64,000 nucleotides of DNA from Mycteria americana (Eukaryota; Chordata; Aves; Ciconiiformes; Ciconiidae). Where the stretch lies: positions 136,241,077 to 136,305,076 of the forward strand of contig NC_134365.1 of assembly GCF_035582795.1 (NCBI RefSeq). Direction: 5' to 3'. The translations under genes were made by a program, and so were the position numbers. Shown piece after piece: positions 13,211 through 23,900 of this stretch; position 1 is the first letter of the stretch; every line of letters starts with the position of its first letter. The notes below the pieces were generated by a model. That model was not told the origin of the DNA. It did not search any database and saw only the letters and a program-made list of their open reading frames with translations.

Positions 13211-14272
13211 GAAAGGTCCCCGCTCTCAGGGCCTCTGCCCTGTGGTTAAAGGAACCTCCTCGGTGCTCTCAAGGCAGATTTTAGAAAGCCAATGCTCCCG
13301 CTTTCACGCCTCATTTTAAAAACGCTCATTGGTGTGTCCCATGCTGTGCCCGAGGGGGCAAATCATTCACTTTCGCAGATCCATTAGGCACCACGCAACA
13401 GCTTCCTCAAGGGCATTACTGACACTGACAAACTTCAGGCTCTGCCTTCTCTCTCCACACGCCGTTTCAAACATCGTCTCCCTGTACCGAGGAAATCGTC
13501 TACACCTTCCTCCCCCACTGAAAAGAGAGCTGAACCACCGCGCAGGCAAGCAGCGGAGGGCCTGCCCGTTGACTGATTTACACGAAATCCACGCAGGCAG
13601 GTTCCCCCGAAGCGGCCGGGGGTGTTGCTGGCACCTCTCACGGAGCTCAGCCTGCCTTTCCCATGCTTCGTTCAACCCGCTGGGTGCCGAGATGTAACGC
13701 ACCGACCCACCGACCTCTGTTCTCCACTTCCCTGGGAGAACAGAGCAGCCGAGCAAATCAAAGGAGCAGCGGGATGCGCGGGAAGGCTTGCCAGCCATTT
13801 CCAAAGGGGGGGCTGCAGGCAATGACGTTAGGAGCGCACAGGCCGAAAGCAGAGATGTACCGAATACATGCAGGGTAAGGGAGCGCTCACAGTACCCGCT
13901 GCTTGCGGCCTAAGGCCGTCACGGGGGGCCCCCTGCCCTCCAGGCTCGTTACCTGCCTCTCCGGGCCGCGTTTGGTGGGGCAGGTGTGGGCCCGAGGCTG
14001 CCCCTGGAAGGCCCTAAGATGCAGGGGAACGCCTGCAGTAGTCGCAGAAAAACCTTACCTCTGCTTTCCCACACCATAAGAGCTATTAAAAGTGATTTAC
14101 CCCCTTCGCTGCTCCTCTGTCGCTATCTGAGGGGCAGAAAACGCATTAAAATATTTTTTAATTACTACGTTTTTAATTAACCAGCAATTCAATAAAAACA
14201 AAAAAAGCGGAAAAAAAAAAAGCCCGGGGGCTGCAGCTGCGGAGAGCTGGCCCGCCCTCCCTCAGAAGCTGG
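13211..14272. other. GC-rich stretch without a recognised gene
   Basis: Intermediate to high GC sequence between two CpG clusters. Several overlapping open frames on both strands (for example 13329-13697 plus and 13367-13822 minus) are what low stop density in GC-rich DNA gives. None shows a domain, a signal peptide with a good start context, or matching splice sites. Confidence 0.5.
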
Positions 14273-14350
14273 GCCCCACCGCCCAACGGCTCGCCGCGCG
14301 CCCAACGGCTGCCCGCCCACGCGAGTCCGCGCGCCCAACGGCTGCCCACA
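14273..14350. repeat. Degenerate GC-rich repeats built on GCCCAACGGCT
   Basis: Three copies of GCCCAACGGCT lie within about 70 bp, the later ones in a longer shared unit that includes CGCGCGCCCAACGGCTGCCC. The AACGG core matches the MYB recognition element, and a GC box (GGGCGGGGC) follows at about 14370. The block ends about 100 bp before the tRNA gene. This is either a simple GC minisatellite or a clustered regulatory element of a CpG-island promoter. Confidence 0.6.
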
Positions 14351-14445
14351 CACCGCGCGCCGCACCCGCGTGGGCGGGGCGGGGGAAGGAGGCGCGCCAG
14401 CATGTCGTCGATAGGGGCAGTGCCGCCGAGGGTGGTTTGTGTGGC

Positions 14446-14518
14446 GGTTCCATAGTGTAGTGGTTATCACGTCTGCTTTACACGCAGAAGGTCCTGGGTT
14501 CGAGCCCCAGTGGAACCA
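14446..14518 (+). tRNA. tRNA-Val (UAC)
   Basis: A complete 73-nt tRNA gene with no intron. The acceptor stem GGTTCCA pairs with TGGAACC, followed by discriminator A. The anticodon stem TCTGC/GCAGA closes the loop TTTACAC, which carries anticodon TAC. The T-arm GGTTCGAGCCC contains the B box, and the D-arm region TAGTGTAGTGGTTATCA carries the A box. The sequence is the canonical vertebrate tRNA-Val(UAC), so it should be a working Pol III gene. CCA is added after transcription. It sits in the GC-rich block between PPEF1 and RS1. Confidence 0.97.
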
Positions 14519-14533
14519 ACGCCAGGCGTATCG

Positions 14534-14537
14534 TTTT
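14534..14537 (+). terminator. Pol III terminator of the tRNA
   Basis: The first run of four T residues lies 16 nt past the tRNA 3' end, the usual Pol III stop. A second T4 run follows about 20 nt later. Confidence 0.75.
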
Positions 14538-17500
14538 CTCATTTCACCCTTCGTTTTATTTCATTGTTTCCTTTAAAGCGATGAGTCCCGGTTTGCTTTT
14601 TTCTTCCCTCAAGACGGGCACCTCGTAAGCACGTAAAGAAAGGGCAGGCGCTGCTTCGGGCGGAGGAGGCGTGGTGTGTTGCGAGAGGAGCAGAAAGGCC
14701 CCTCAAGCAGGAAACCCAGCCTGGCAGGATCCTTTCCAGAGCCTCGTGCAATAACACATTTTTCTAAGAGTATGAGCATAATGTAGACAATGTTGCTGCA
14801 GCGCTTGCTTTTTTCCCCTAAAAAGCTCCGTTTCCTGCAAGAACATCAACCAATGCAGAGAGACCCAGCAAGAGCTAGCTTGGGCCAGCACCCTGAGGCG
14901 CTGAAGCAGCCAGCGCTCTCTCCACCCGCCTGCCCGGCATGGCTCTGTGGGGCAGGATTTACAAGGTTTTAATCCAGTTGCTCACCGTACTGTACTCCCT
15001 GGGCGCCATTTTGTGGTGGCCAGTAGCCCCCATACCTCTGGTGCGGAGGGGAGGCCTGGGGTGGCGCAGGGGCTGTGGGCCTCTCTGCGCCGAGGCCTTG
15101 CTGAGCTGCGCGTCGCCCGGGCACGGGAATGGGTGGCTGGATGCCTCATAAAAGAGTGTCACCCCTCCTTTTAAGCCTGCTTAATCTACAGGGCATCGGG
15201 GGCCATTTTGCGTCTTCCCCTGGGCCCCTTCTCACTGGTGCAGCTTCAGCCCGGGCTGGCTGCTGCGGGAATGCGCAGACGGGGCCTCTCCCTGCTACAG
15301 GTCAGAAGCTTCGTCCTCAGCGGGGCTGAACGCCCACCTGCAAGAGGAGCCTTTCCCCACAGTGAGGGTGAGGGATGCCCGCCTTACTGCGGTCCCTCGG
15401 CCAGGTAACCAAGGAGACTGCAGAGGCCAGAGGCAGCCATGGCGGTGGCAGGGAGAAGCCTCCTCCCAGGTGGGGCCGAGGGCGTGCGAGCAGCCACGCA
15501 GTGGTGGCGAAGGCTGCCATCCCCAAGGAGACGTCTCACCGGGGCAGACTGGAGCACTGTTGCTTTCACCTCTGTGTTTGGCGAAGTGTTTGAGCACTGG
15601 GGAAAGGCCAGCACTTTTCACAGCACACAGCTAGCAAGCACAGTTAACTCCGTCCTTGTTTTCCCCTGTACTATGTGTATCGTTGTGTTTATTAATCGGG
15701 AAAAAGAGCCATGTCAGCATGCCTTGGAGCAGCTTAACTTTTGAATTATAACATGTTGTCTCATTTTGCATGTGCAAGCCTTTAGAAAAGGGTAACCTCT
15801 GGGCATGGATGCTGCCATGGCATCTGTCTGTGTGTGGGAGCCCTAACGAGTGCTGAGGCCCAGACGTCTCTGCAGGAGCAGGAGGAGGAGGGTCCCTTAG
15901 CTCCGCTGAGCTGGAGTTTGCTCTTGAGTCTCTTTGCAGGATCAGAGCAGGAGGGTGTGATTTGCCTATCTTAAAGATGAAAGAGAAAAATTGGCTTAAC
16001 TTACTTTAATCAGGATCTTATTAAGAACCTTACCTTAATCATCATCGTCTTAAGAAAACTATTAACCTTTGTCAGTGCTTGCTCTTACTAAAGAAACACT
16101 CTGGGGTATGGGCAAGCTGCAGTTAGAAATTGCAGTGCAATGCAGAGATACCTGGGCTAGGTTGTAAAAGCACTTTTGGGTAGAAAGCACCCATATACCA
16201 CATAGTGAAACCTAGCAGGATAAGGTCATAACATTAGGCACCATAATGACACTAAGAGCCTGTGTATCCTGCAGCCTGAAAGTGCAGACGTACGCAGGTC
16301 TGGCCTTCCTCTGCTTAGCTTGGTTAGCGGTGTGTGCGTGGCCCACGGGAGGTGAAGCCAAAGTGATGTATGCTGTTTCTCAGGTAAACTGCCTTCCACA
16401 GCCAGGGTCCTTCAAGGATACAGGCTCAAAGCTGAATCAGCTATAAGCCAGACTTCTCCTAATGTAGTGTATGCAAGCCTTCAGTATAGGTACTTCCCAT
16501 CTAATAGGGATGGTGATCCCACGGTGCCTACTCTGCTGACAGCCACAGCTCCCCCAGGTGCATGCATTACAGGCAGTGGGCCTGATCCTGGTGGCCAGCA
16601 CAGGGTAACTATCTGCATCATGTTTTCTTACATTTAGGAAAAAACCCTCCTTTTCAGAAGAGGACTTAAGCTCACACTTCAGACTCGTGGAAAGAATGTT
16701 TTATTTCAAGAGCCAGCTCTTCAGTGTGTGTAGACCATCGTAGCTCCATCCATTTCAAGGGGATCCAGCTTCTGATGGTTTGACTCAAGCTCTGAAAGCG
16801 TTGGCAGTCTTGCGCTCTTGGCACGTCAGTATCCTGCTTCTGAGAGATGCCTGTGGTTCACACTTACATGTATAAATGTGTACGTTCCCTAACTGTGCTA
16901 AAACCAAAGTACGCGAGTCACACATATGCGCTGAGACATTGCACGTCGTGTGTGTTCAGGTCCCAGACGCATGAATCCATGCGTGCTGCTCTGATTTAGC
17001 TGTCTGGCACTCTGACTTTGGGAGAAACACAAAATCGCTACGTGGAATTGTGCTTCTCTCTTGACGTGAGCGCTTTTGCCTCCTGCTTCCCCTCTGAGGG
17101 CACATGCTTGCGCACGCTGCCAGTTGGTCAAGCGCCAGGGAGGTCTCCGTGCCCATGTGTGTGTTTTGAGGCTCATGGCTCTCTTTGAGAGCACAGCTCT
17201 GCCATGCTCAGAAGTAAATTCATTTCCCATAAGGAGAAAGCTACGGGCAGAAAGTGTTAAGTCTGCATAAGATGCTGGCGTGAGGCTCCTCAAAAGGTGC
17301 TGAGCTATAGCTATATCTGTTAACAAAGCAAGGCCAAGGTACGGACTGGAGCACTGGCCTCCGGTCATCCATGCTGACCATTCTTAGCATGGTCTTCATG
17401 ACCACCCATTCTTAGCAAACTCCTGGTAAAAGTGTGGTTCAGGCCAGCTAACCCAGCTGGGGAAGGACACGTGCCAGGGAGCATCCCCAGGCAGGATGTC

Positions 17501-18849
17501 GAACAGCCTCCACTCGGCTTCGTTCCCCCTGCTGCCATCCCAGGGGCTTCGCACCCTTACATACCCCCGTGCCTTCACATCACGCCCCTGGAAACGCAAG
17601 CTGTACTCTCAACTTCACAGACTAAAAGCATCCCAATGGTGCAGGGTGGCCTTTGTGTTATTTCCCACAATCTGGGGGAAGAAAACACACCAAGATATCT
17701 GAGGGCCATGAAAACATACCAAAATGTCTTAAGGCCCATGAGACAAGCGCTGGACCTGGAGAAGATGTGTAGCCAAAAGAGTGAACCTGCCCAGACAGTT
17801 CCTGCCTGTGTTTTACATAGCAGTGTGGATGTCACCAAACTGTCCTTTGGACCATTTGTACCAGCCACAGTCTTGTTCCATAATCAAAGCCAGGCTAATT
17901 TTTATCCTTTTTAAAATTTTATTTGTATTTTTTATAAAGGGCAAATGTAGCCCTTTCTGGTGCTGTATTGTGTACTGGCTTTAAAATGTTTTCTGTCTTC
18001 TGTACCTGAAAGTATTTGTATGCTTGCTAGGAATTAACTACGTGATTCATTTAGCAATGTTGTCTGCAGTGGCAGCACGGTTTTGTTGTTTCCAGTAATT
18101 AAAATGAAGGACCATCAACACCATTAGACACAGAGGGTCTGAACCGCATAGTATTTATACAGAGACTTTAATTTCAAGGCTCTTCTACTCTTCATGTGAA
18201 CCAATTTGATTTTTTGAATGCTACAGACACATTTTTAAACGAAGGCTGCTCTTCTTTCTGGGGGGAGGGAATTTTGTAAGTGGGGAGCTACCAGTCTTGA
18301 GGGTGTCCCTTTGGATGAAATGTTCTTTGATAAGAGCTGTGCTAGTTCTGAACATGATCCCTGAGCTATTGCATTTCTTACACAAAATCAACACCTATTT
18401 GAAGGGTGGAGTTGACCTTAAACCAAGCAGATTTTAAACTGCTTGGGGTGATGGGGGAGAATTTGGTTTTGCTTTTTTAAAATACAGTAGGTGATTTCTC
18501 TCTGGGTGGGCAGCTCTGCCTCCCGGTGACCTGTGCTTATGAGACCATAAGGAGTGAGGCTGAAGCCCTGGGCTGGTTTTCCAAGCTGTATGTGGATGAA
18601 GGTATTTAGGGATTTTTAAGCCAGGATTTTCAGGTGCATGGGATTTAGGTACCAAGTGCTCATCAATGCAGAGAGGGAATAGATATCTGAGTGTCTTCAG
18701 CAGCTCTGGAAAGCTCTATCTCTGTGACAGCCCATTTTAGACTGGATGGCAAAGAGGGGGAGAGAGAGAGCCTTGCCCGGATACTGTGTAGAGCCTGGAG
18801 CGAGATGCTGCACCGTGGCAGATGCCCAGAGGCTGCCCTGGTACCCTCA
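14538..18849. other. Intergenic region, no recognised gene
   Basis: This is the left part of the space between the tRNA and RS1. GC content falls from about 15.6 kb on. Two GCCATTTTG motifs (near 15006 and 15202) resemble YY1 sites and lie in a CpG-moderate stretch, which may mark a transcription start for an unannotated RNA. A plus-strand open frame at 16246-16446 has a hydrophobic segment but no other support. Nothing else was recognised. Confidence 0.5.
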
Positions 18850-19421
18850 CAGAATCACAGAATCACAGAATCGTATAGGTTGGAAAAGACCTTTAAGATC
18901 ATCAGGTCCAACCATAAACCTAACACTGCCAACTCCACCACTACACCATGTCCCTAAGCACCTCATCCAAACGTCCTTTAAATACCTCCAGGGATGGCGA
19001 CTCAGCCACTTCCCTGGGAAGCCTGTTCCAATGCTTGACAACCCTTTCAGTGAAGTAAAATTTCCTAATATCCAATGTAAACCTCCCCTGGCGCAACTTG
19101 AGGCCATTTCCTCTTGTCCTATGGCTTGTTACTTGGGAGAAGAGACCGACCCCCACCTGGCTACAGCCTCCTTTCAGGGAGTTGTAGAGAGCAATAAGGT
19201 CTCCCCTCAGCCTCCTTTTCTCCAGGCTAAACAACCCCAGCTCCCTCAGCCGCTCCTCACAAGACTTCTGCTCCAGACCCTTCACCAGCTTCGTTGCCCT
19301 CCTCTGGACTCGCTCCAGCACCTCCGTGTCTCTCTTGTAGTGGGGGGCCCAAAACTGAACACAGTATTCAAGGTGCGGCCTCACCAGTGCCAAGTACAGG
19401 GGCACGATCACTTCCCTGACC
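18850..19421 (-). mobile_element. CR1 LINE, 5'-truncated, pol C-terminus open to its stop
   Basis: The minus strand encodes the C-terminal end of CR1 reverse transcriptase, with motifs such as [45 protein letters not shown] and [12 protein letters not shown], ending in RDMV and a TAG at 18941. A short 3' UTR follows and ends at about 18850 in the CR1 3' repeat (reads on the plus strand as AGAATCACAGAATCACAG). The copy is truncated at its 5' end near 19421, as most CR1 copies are. About 160 codons remain open, so it is not among the oldest copies. It cannot move on its own, lacking ORF1, the endonuclease and most of the reverse transcriptase. Confidence 0.95.
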
Positions 19422-20860
19422 CTCAATGAGGCTCACGTTTGTTCACCCCCTGGCTGGACTTTCTGGTGGGCCTTGCTGCCCCAAGAGGGGTGCTGCGTAT
19501 GAGTGGGAGGCCTCTGAGAAAAAATCAGGAGCAGCCCCCTGCCCTTAGGGAAATGACCCCCTTCCTGGTGCCTGGGACGAGCTGCCCTGCTTGCTTGCCC
19601 TGCCATGCATCGATGCTCCCCAGTGTTTGGGGTGAGCTGGCCCAGGTCCATGAAGCAGTATGGCCGTGTCCATGCAGGGGTCTGCCTGCAATAATCCGCC
19701 CTCTCCCTGGGGGTAGATTAAAGTGGGAAAAGTGTTGGGTTGAGGAGGTTAAACTGCTCGAGGCTGAGCAAAGCAGCGAGCCCCCTTGGCAGGAGACTCA
19801 TCCCATCCGTGTCGCACGCCCTGGTGAGGGCGGGATGCATTGGCGCTGGAGGTGCAAGTGCAGAGGGGTACCATACCTGACATCCCATTTACGGGGCATT
19901 CCAAATTTGTGGGTATCCAAAGGCAGGTGAGATGAATCCTGCCCAGGGGACTGTTTCCAAAAGTCAGCATCCTTGTTTGCGCAGCATTATTTGAATGGAT
20001 GTAGACCAGAAGACTAGAGACAGGTCTAGCTTAATTCAACAGCAGCCCACGTGATCTATGCAGCACTTTAATCTATTCCCTATGCACGCAATCCGAGATC
20101 TTTTGAAACAAAGAAAGCTGCTTCTGAAGCAATTGCTTTCAAAAACCTCCATTAAAAATTCACTGCTAATTGCACATAATTAAGAGAGATTGGAGGAACG
20201 GGTGCAAGATCCACTGGAATCACTAGCAGTCTGTTGCTGTCCTGAATCTTTCAGTCATTTTAAAATCAAATGTATAACTCTCTTTGATGTAAACTGGTTG
20301 AGAGGATACTATAGGTAGAACTGTTGGCAAAGGGAGGTTTACTTTTTTGGTTTGAGATTTTTACAGCTTGGCAAGTAAACAACTGAAATGTGCTATTTCT
20401 GTTTGATCTACTAATTGCAGTTTTCAGGCCCTTGCAATTAGGTGACTGAAAGAGCAATAAGGCCAGGGCAGATTTCTACACACAGCTATTATTAGGAAAA
20501 GCATTGATAGTGTAGAGGTAAATAATTGGTGTGGAAGATAATGAATACTTACTACATACAATAGATAATATATACTACGTATATTTTATATATTTTGTAA
20601 GTATTAGACATCTGCATTTCTTTGGAGGGTATACATGGTTTTTAGGTAGGCATATCCTTGTTTATTTGGACATATGTCTGCATACACAATCAGATTCGCA
20701 CTCAGAGCGTCAGTACTTCAGTACTTTTTACGTTTTAAAAACTGTTAACGTATGACACATCCTCTAGGATGGAGCTTGACAGTAATAATTGTGTGGTTGG
20801 CTTGACGGTGCTTGATAAAATCATGAGAATGGAGGAGAGTAAGATGCTTAGGCAATGCTT
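19422..20860. other. Intergenic region upstream of RS1
   Basis: Unique sequence, GC-rich at first and A/T-rich from about 20.0 kb. It probably contains part of the RS1 upstream regulatory region. I recognise no gene, and open frames such as 19439-19930 show no domain. Confidence 0.5.
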
Positions 20861-20863
20861 AAG

Positions 20864-20870
20864 TTAATCT
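20864..20870 (+). promoter_or_regulatory. CRX/OTX-like site (TTAATCT) just upstream of RS1
   Basis: The motif TTAATCT contains the TAATC core bound by K50 homeodomain factors CRX and OTX2, which drive photoreceptor genes including mammalian RS1. It lies 63 bp before the RS1 start codon, where the proximal promoter or 5' UTR is expected. A TATA-like GATAAAA lies about 50 bp further upstream. A single short motif is weak evidence; the placement is what makes it interesting. Confidence 0.35.
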
Positions 20871-20932
20871 CATGCCTTCCCAGCAAGCCAAGCAGCGTGG
20901 TAAGGAGCTATTCCCAAAAGAGGAAGGAAAAG

Positions 20933-20984
20933 ATGCGGTTCAAGATGGAAAGCGTCCTGCTGTCTCTTCTTTTCTGGTACAAAG
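20933..20984 (+). CDS. RS1: RS1 exon 1: retinoschisin start and signal peptide
   Basis: The exon encodes MRFKMESVLLSLLFWYK plus one base and ends at a GTATGC donor. Human RS1 exon 1 encodes MSRKIEGFLLLLLFGYE plus one base: same length (52 nt), same phase, with a basic start followed by a leucine-rich core. This is the signal peptide; in human, cleavage falls after residue 23. The start has A at -3. The six exons total 675 nt, or 224 codons, as in human. Retinoschisin is secreted by photoreceptors and bipolar cells as a disulfide-linked octamer, binds the cell surface (including Na/K-ATPase) and holds retinal layers together; loss causes X-linked retinoschisis in human. The exon is too short for homology search alone; I place it by length, phase, peptide alignment and position 8.4 kb before exon 2. 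Confidence 0.85.
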
Positions 20985-23900
20985 GTATGCACTTTGCCAC
21001 CTGAGAGGCACTTTTAGATGTCCCTCTTTGTATTTCTTGTCATCCATGCTTCTTTCTTCTGCCAGGGGCAGTGGGGTACAGAGCAAGCTCTTCTCTACGT
21101 TCTCATGGAAGCATAATAATAGAGGGAAAGGCAAAATTGTGGAGGAGATGTGTAATTTATGTACATGAGTGAGCAGCGTTCTTCCAGCTCTATGAATATT
21201 CAGTAGTAAAACTCTGTTTCACAAAATAATTGCAGTGTAAAAAAATTGCCATATAATTTGTCAAAATATGAATTTGCAAAGAAAATTGTAGTGCAGCTGA
21301 GCCAGTGAGTAAATAATAATGCTGATTTGAAAAATGAGGTACAGTATAACATGAAAGACTGGTCCTTCATTAATCAAACTCTTGATTAATCAAAAACTGA
21401 TCATTTTCTCTAGCAGCAAGACATTGCTGATGGAGATCTGCCTTTTTTTAAAGGGTCTTTCAGGTATTTTGGTCTGGAAAAGACTTCCAAAGGCACTTTA
21501 AGAACAAAAAGCAATCATAAGTCAAGAAAATGGGAAAAGTATTTGTCAGTTTTGAGGCTTTCTCAAATTTACTTTTCAGAAAAGTAGCAATGATAGCAGG
21601 TAAGCGAGAGCTAGAAGAAGCCAGAAAATTCAGGGTCATGGTCTCCTTCCATTTTAATTAACCCAGCTGTGGAATGAGGAGATCATTTTCTGGGTTGTGT
21701 TTGAACTTTTGGCTTCATTGAAGCCAATGGCAAAGCTGCTATTATCTTAAACAGGTCTGAGGTTGCTCTTGCTAAGTGCTGGGCAGTATCTACCAATATT
21801 AATGTGTGAACAGAGTATGATCTGTCAGAGTGTGGGACAGATTTATCAGACAGTCCAGCTTTTCCCCCATGGATGTTGAATTCTCGGTGTTTTGCTTTGT
21901 CTAGTTTTTTCTATCCTGCTCTGTTTCCATTGAATATTTTGGTCTACCAAATTTCATGGATAGGAAAGTGTTCCTCAACTAGCCATGCCTTCATTTCATC
22001 CTGTTATGCGTGGCTGTACCCCGCTCTGTCTAATTAATAGGTCTTCTTTTTAATCTTTCAGCAAATATTTGTGCGTTCTCCTCATACCTTATCTCTTTGC
22101 TCTCTGTTGTTTCATGTGGGAAGGCTACTGGTGCCGGAGCTTCTTGGAAGGCTGTTTTTACCCAGACTCCAGCATTTTTTTCCCGATGGGTGGCATAATT
22201 GCAATTAGTCCTTGGAATGAGTTCATACCTTGCTCTGAATCCCAGACACAGCTTGCTTTTAATAGACACCCACACATCAGGATATTTTCGGAGAGCCCGC
22301 AGTGAAAAATTACTTGCAGGATCACTTTCCAGGCATCACTCCTTCGATATTTAATTTATTTTCTTAATTTACTGGTTTTCTTAACGTACTCTTTTTCTCT
22401 GCTATATGGCCCAAGCGTCCTCTTCTGGATAAAGAGCGAGCAGCGACCCTTTGCCCAGGTCCCCCTCACACTCCTGCTTCTCCCACCACGGAGAAGGTGC
22501 CGCTAGGTCAGTCCTTCGAGCCACGTGCACTGATGCCATGATAAGCTCCTTAGCTTATTTTCTCCGGCAGAGCAAGTGGCTTAGAGGAGCACCCCCAGCC
22601 CCCGCGCCTTGGCTGGGCTCGTGTTTGCCGGGGACACCACCGCAGCAGCAGCAGCATATGGTGCAGCAGGCAGGCTCCTGCGATGAGAGCCGCAGCAGCT
22701 GCCGGGCCCCCTCCATATGGTGAGGGGGAGCACCCCAAGCCCTGGATTGACATGAATATGCTTTTAGCACATTGAATGTGACATGCCTGCGCCGCATTAC
22801 TCCATCCGTGCTTACTACACGTCGGGGAATAAGTACATCTCAGCAGTTTAAGAGAGTGGATTTCTTTTTTCCCTTCTGTTTTTTGCAGCTTTGAAAAAAA
22901 AAAACAAAATCAAAGGCCCAAACCCGCCTTCAGATCACAGTAAATAACATCTTTAGTGCCGCCCTTTGGCATATTCGATACATCTAATGAAATTACTATG
23001 CAAGCAATGTTCTGCATAGCTCTAAGCAGGAAGGAACAAACATGTCAATAAGATCAGAAGTTGCCAAAGATTTTCAAAGGAACACTTTGGAAAAAAGATA
23101 ATTATACATCTCTTAAGAAGAAAAGTGGAAAAGGTTGATTTTTTCCAAATTATTTACTTTTTTTTCAAATATTTTAACAACATAAAAAAATTTTGTAGAA
23201 ACATTATGGAGACGGCAGGCATAAAAGAGAAATGAATATGAATTAAATAGGTATAATTGTCATTATTTAAATATGTTTTTTATCACTTTCAGATAAATAC
23301 CAGTAAATATTAAATGAGACACAATACAAATGAATGAAAATGGAAACCAAATAAAAATCATTCAAACAAAAAAAAATGAAGTGGAAACGAAAATAATAAA
23401 ACCATGAAAAATTCCCACAAAATGAATGAGGAAAACAGCAGCCGTGTTGAAGCACGAGAGAGGAGCTTAGCATGAAGTATGAGCCCTTCTCCCCTCCGCG
23501 GGCTGATGCTGGTGCTGGTCCCCTTGCCTTCAGTCTCTGCCTCTGACCGTGCCCGTCAGTGACCAGCAGAGATGAGTCCTTGCAGGCTGATGTGTGCCGG
23601 GGCGGTGGTGCCCTCCTGGGGGCTGCCAGGTGCTTAGGGACACGGGGTAGTGGTGGTCTTGGTAGCGTTAGGTTTATGGTTGGACTCGATGATCTTAAAG
23701 GTCTTTTCCAACCGATACGATTCTGTGATTCTGTGATTCTGTAATATCATCTGCAGGGGAAACAGACTGAGCATTTGGCCCTCTGCAGCTTTAGGTGGCG
23801 AGAGCCCCTGGATGGATGCCCTGCTTTCACCAGGCCAGCCTGGCTCCCAAAATCTTTTGGCGGACACAGATCGCACATGCCTTGGGGGTCTCTGCCTGCC

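Noticed and set aside
12726-13212. Overlapping frames on both strands in the CpG island (up to 139 codons)
   Set aside because: Low stop density in GC-rich DNA; peptides are low-complexity Arg/Gly/Pro/Ala with no matching splice structure.
16246-16351. Signal-peptide-like frame (ATG with a hydrophobic run and a GTGAAG donor in phase 1) considered as RS1 exon 1
   Set aside because: It would give a 106-nt exon without similarity to the conserved start. The 52-nt exon at 20933 fits length, phase and peptide far better.
18746-19429. 227-codon plus-strand frame
   Set aside because: It is the antisense of the CR1 pol segment on the minus strand.
23505-23553. ATG frame MLVLVPLPSVSASDRA with a GTCAGT donor considered as RS1 exon 1
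   Set aside because: Wrong length and no basic start as in other RS1 proteins; superseded by the match at 20933.
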